Source: Bacteroidales bacterium UBA1458 (lineage in GTDB: Bacteria; Bacteroidota; Bacteroidia; Bacteroidales; VadinHA17). Taken from it: DNA of 23,281 bases. Shown one piece after another: positions 22,221 through 23,281 of the stretch (positions within the stretch are counted from its first letter, which is position 1; each line of letters begins with the position of its first letter). The DNA lies in the NCBI GenBank assembly GCA_002325785.1, contig DCSU01000152.1, positions 5,652 to 28,932 on the forward strand, given 5' to 3'. The translations under genes and the position numbers were made by a program. The notes below the pieces were generated by a model, which did no database searches, was not told where the DNA came from, and saw only the letters and a program-made list of their open reading frames with translations.

Positions 22221-23281
22221 ATGAAAAAAACCAAGCTCCGGGGGAACGCATTTGACCACCCCCTGAAAAAAATCCTTCTAACGATGCGTATAGTATTTGC
22301 ACTTATGGTACTGGGGATCATGCAGGCGCATGCGACAGACGCATACTCCCAGAAGACAAGACTGTCACTCGATATCACCGACGCACAGCTGGTGACAGTG
22401 CTTGACAAGATTGAGGAAGAGACAGAATTCTTTTTCCTCTATAACGAAAAACTGCTCGATACCGAAAGAAAGGTCTCAATCACTGCCGATAATGTGGTTA
22501 TCGATGTGGTGCTCGACAGGCTTTTTGCCGGGACTGATGTGACACATACAATCATTGACAGGAAGATCATCCTCGCTCCCGGCTATCTTACAGAAGTAAA
22601 CGGGTTGCAGCAGTTGAAGGTATCGGGGAAAGTCACCGGTACAAAGGGCGAACCGCTTCCTGGTGTGACAATTGCCGTCAAGGGAAAGATAATGGGTACT
22701 GCCACTGATATGGAAGGAACATTCTCACTTGACAATGTTGTTCCTACAGACATCCTTGTGTTCTCATTTATAGGAATGAAGAACGAAGAGATTCCCGTTG
22801 GGTCGCAGACCTACTTTGAGATTGTTATGACCGAAGAACTTATTGGCATGGATGCCGTCGTTGTGACTGCACTGGGTATAAGAAGGGAGGAAAAAGCTCT
22901 CGGATATGCTGTTCAGAAAGTGTCAGGTGACGCCGTCACAACCGTTAAGGGTATTGACGTCGGAACCTCACTCACCGGTAAGGTTGCAGGCCTGATGGTA
23001 AAGAACAGCAGCGAGTTTACGGCAGAACCCCAGATACTCCTTCGTGGGGAGTCTCCTCTTATTGTCATAGACGGTGTACCCTATGGTAATATGACCCTCA
23101 GGGATGTTCCATCAGACGATATTGAAGACATCAGCGTTCTCAAAGGATCAACAGCTTCAGCCCTTTACGGTTACAGAGGAGGAAGCGGTGCCATCATGAT
23201 TACAACAAAAAGGGGTGGCGCAGCCAGGGGACTAACCGTTTCTGTTAACAGCAATTCAATGTTCACGGCCGGATTCCTTGC
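22221..23281 (+). CDS. SusC/RagA-family TonB-linked outer-membrane receptor with STN domain, 3' partial
   Basis: Start of a glycan-importing TonB-dependent receptor; 353 codons are visible before the window ends, of about 1000-1150 expected. A 17-residue basic leader precedes the signal peptide core (ILLTMRIVFALMVLGIMQAHA). An STN domain follows (about residues 46-120, 'LSLDITDAQLVTVLDKIEEETEFFFLYNEKLL'), the module that signals to FecR. A carboxypeptidase-regulatory-like beta domain spans about 132-205 ('VSGKVTGTKGEPLPGVTIAVKG'). The TonB-box-like 'MDAVVVTALGIRREEKALGYAV' precedes the plug (about 235-335), with the shortened 'EPQILLRGESPLIVIDGVPYGNM' and 'ISVLKGSTASALYGYRGGSGAIMITTKRGG'. STN plus upstream sigma/FecR implies autoregulated expression. 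A susD gene is expected just beyond the window. The ATG is preceded by TTACAAAGTT, which overlaps a possible antisense promoter. Confidence 0.95.
   Translation, partial: MKKTKLRGNAFDHPLKKILLTMRIVFALMVLGIMQAHATDAYSQKTRLSLDITDAQLVTVLDKIEEETEFFFLYNEKLLDTERKVSITADNVVIDVVLDRLFAGTDVTHTIIDRKIILAPGYLTEVNGLQQLKVSGKVTGTKGEPLPGVTIAVKGKIMGTATDMEGTFSLDNVVPTDILVFSFIGMKNEEIPVGSQTYFEIVMTEELIGMDAVVVTALGIRREEKALGYAVQKVSGDAVTTVKGIDVGTSLTGKVAGLMVKNSSEFTAEPQILLRGESPLIVIDGVPYGNMTLRDVPSDDIEDISVLKGSTASALYGYRGGSGAIMITTKRGGAARGLTVSVNSNSMFTAGFL

Noticed and set aside
1..23281. CRISPR arrays, tRNA genes, insertion sequences, phage or defence genes
   Set aside because: No regularly spaced repeats, cloverleaf-like sequence, transposase or integrase motifs, or defence-type domains were seen on either strand.

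Overview
The window looks like chromosomal DNA of a Bacteroidota, most likely Bacteroidales or a close relative. The grounds are the gene families (a SusC/RagA TonB-dependent receptor with an STN domain, a FecI/FecR pair, a DUF3108 protein, a Bacteroidetes-type FGGY protein), a general lack of strong Shine-Dalgarno sites, and several TAnnTTTG boxes, the Bacteroidetes -7 promoter element, placed 15-35 bases before starts. No tRNA, rRNA, CRISPR array, insertion sequence or phage gene was found. No stretch longer than about 220 bases lacks a gene.

Layout. 1-4483 (+): the end of an RND/HlyD-type membrane fusion protein, tsaB, a DUF3108 periplasmic protein, efp and a SpoIIE-type phosphatase, all closely packed. 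4499-8624 (-): read downstream, a CvpA-like membrane protein, tyrS, a Wzz-like chain-length protein and an O-antigen-ligase-like protein, which form an unusual tyrS/polysaccharide transcription unit. 8661-8782: a heptamer-repeat and palindrome element upstream of cvpA. 8809-10297 (-): a metallophosphoesterase and a DedA/YqaA-type membrane protein that has no ATG start.

10517-20162 is a glycan-degradation island. On the + strand, a compact FGGY-kinase relative that appears catalytically dead is followed after 3 bases by a secreted GH78 alpha-L-rhamnosidase. On the - strand lie an esterase of the prolyl-oligopeptidase/CE1 type, a GH3 lipoprotein glycosidase, a HAD phosphatase and a small outer-membrane-like protein. 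20350-23281 (+): an ECF sigma factor with a hydrophobic tail, a FecR anti-sigma factor and the start of an STN-containing SusC receptor, cut by the window end. This is the standard trans-envelope regulatory cascade of a polysaccharide utilisation locus. The enzymes suggest a rhamnose-bearing, possibly esterified glycan or glycoside, but that substrate is an inference.

Most notable observations: (1) the FGGY protein beside the rhamnosidase has lost the lid region and has Asn where the catalytic Asp is expected; (2) the fecR-susC gap carries an antisense-oriented intrinsic terminator and a correctly placed antisense -7 box, predicting a cis-antisense RNA of about 65-70 nt over the susC leader; (3) the sigma-fecR gap holds mutually exclusive hairpins; (4) there is a heptamer repeat/palindrome element at 8661-8782.
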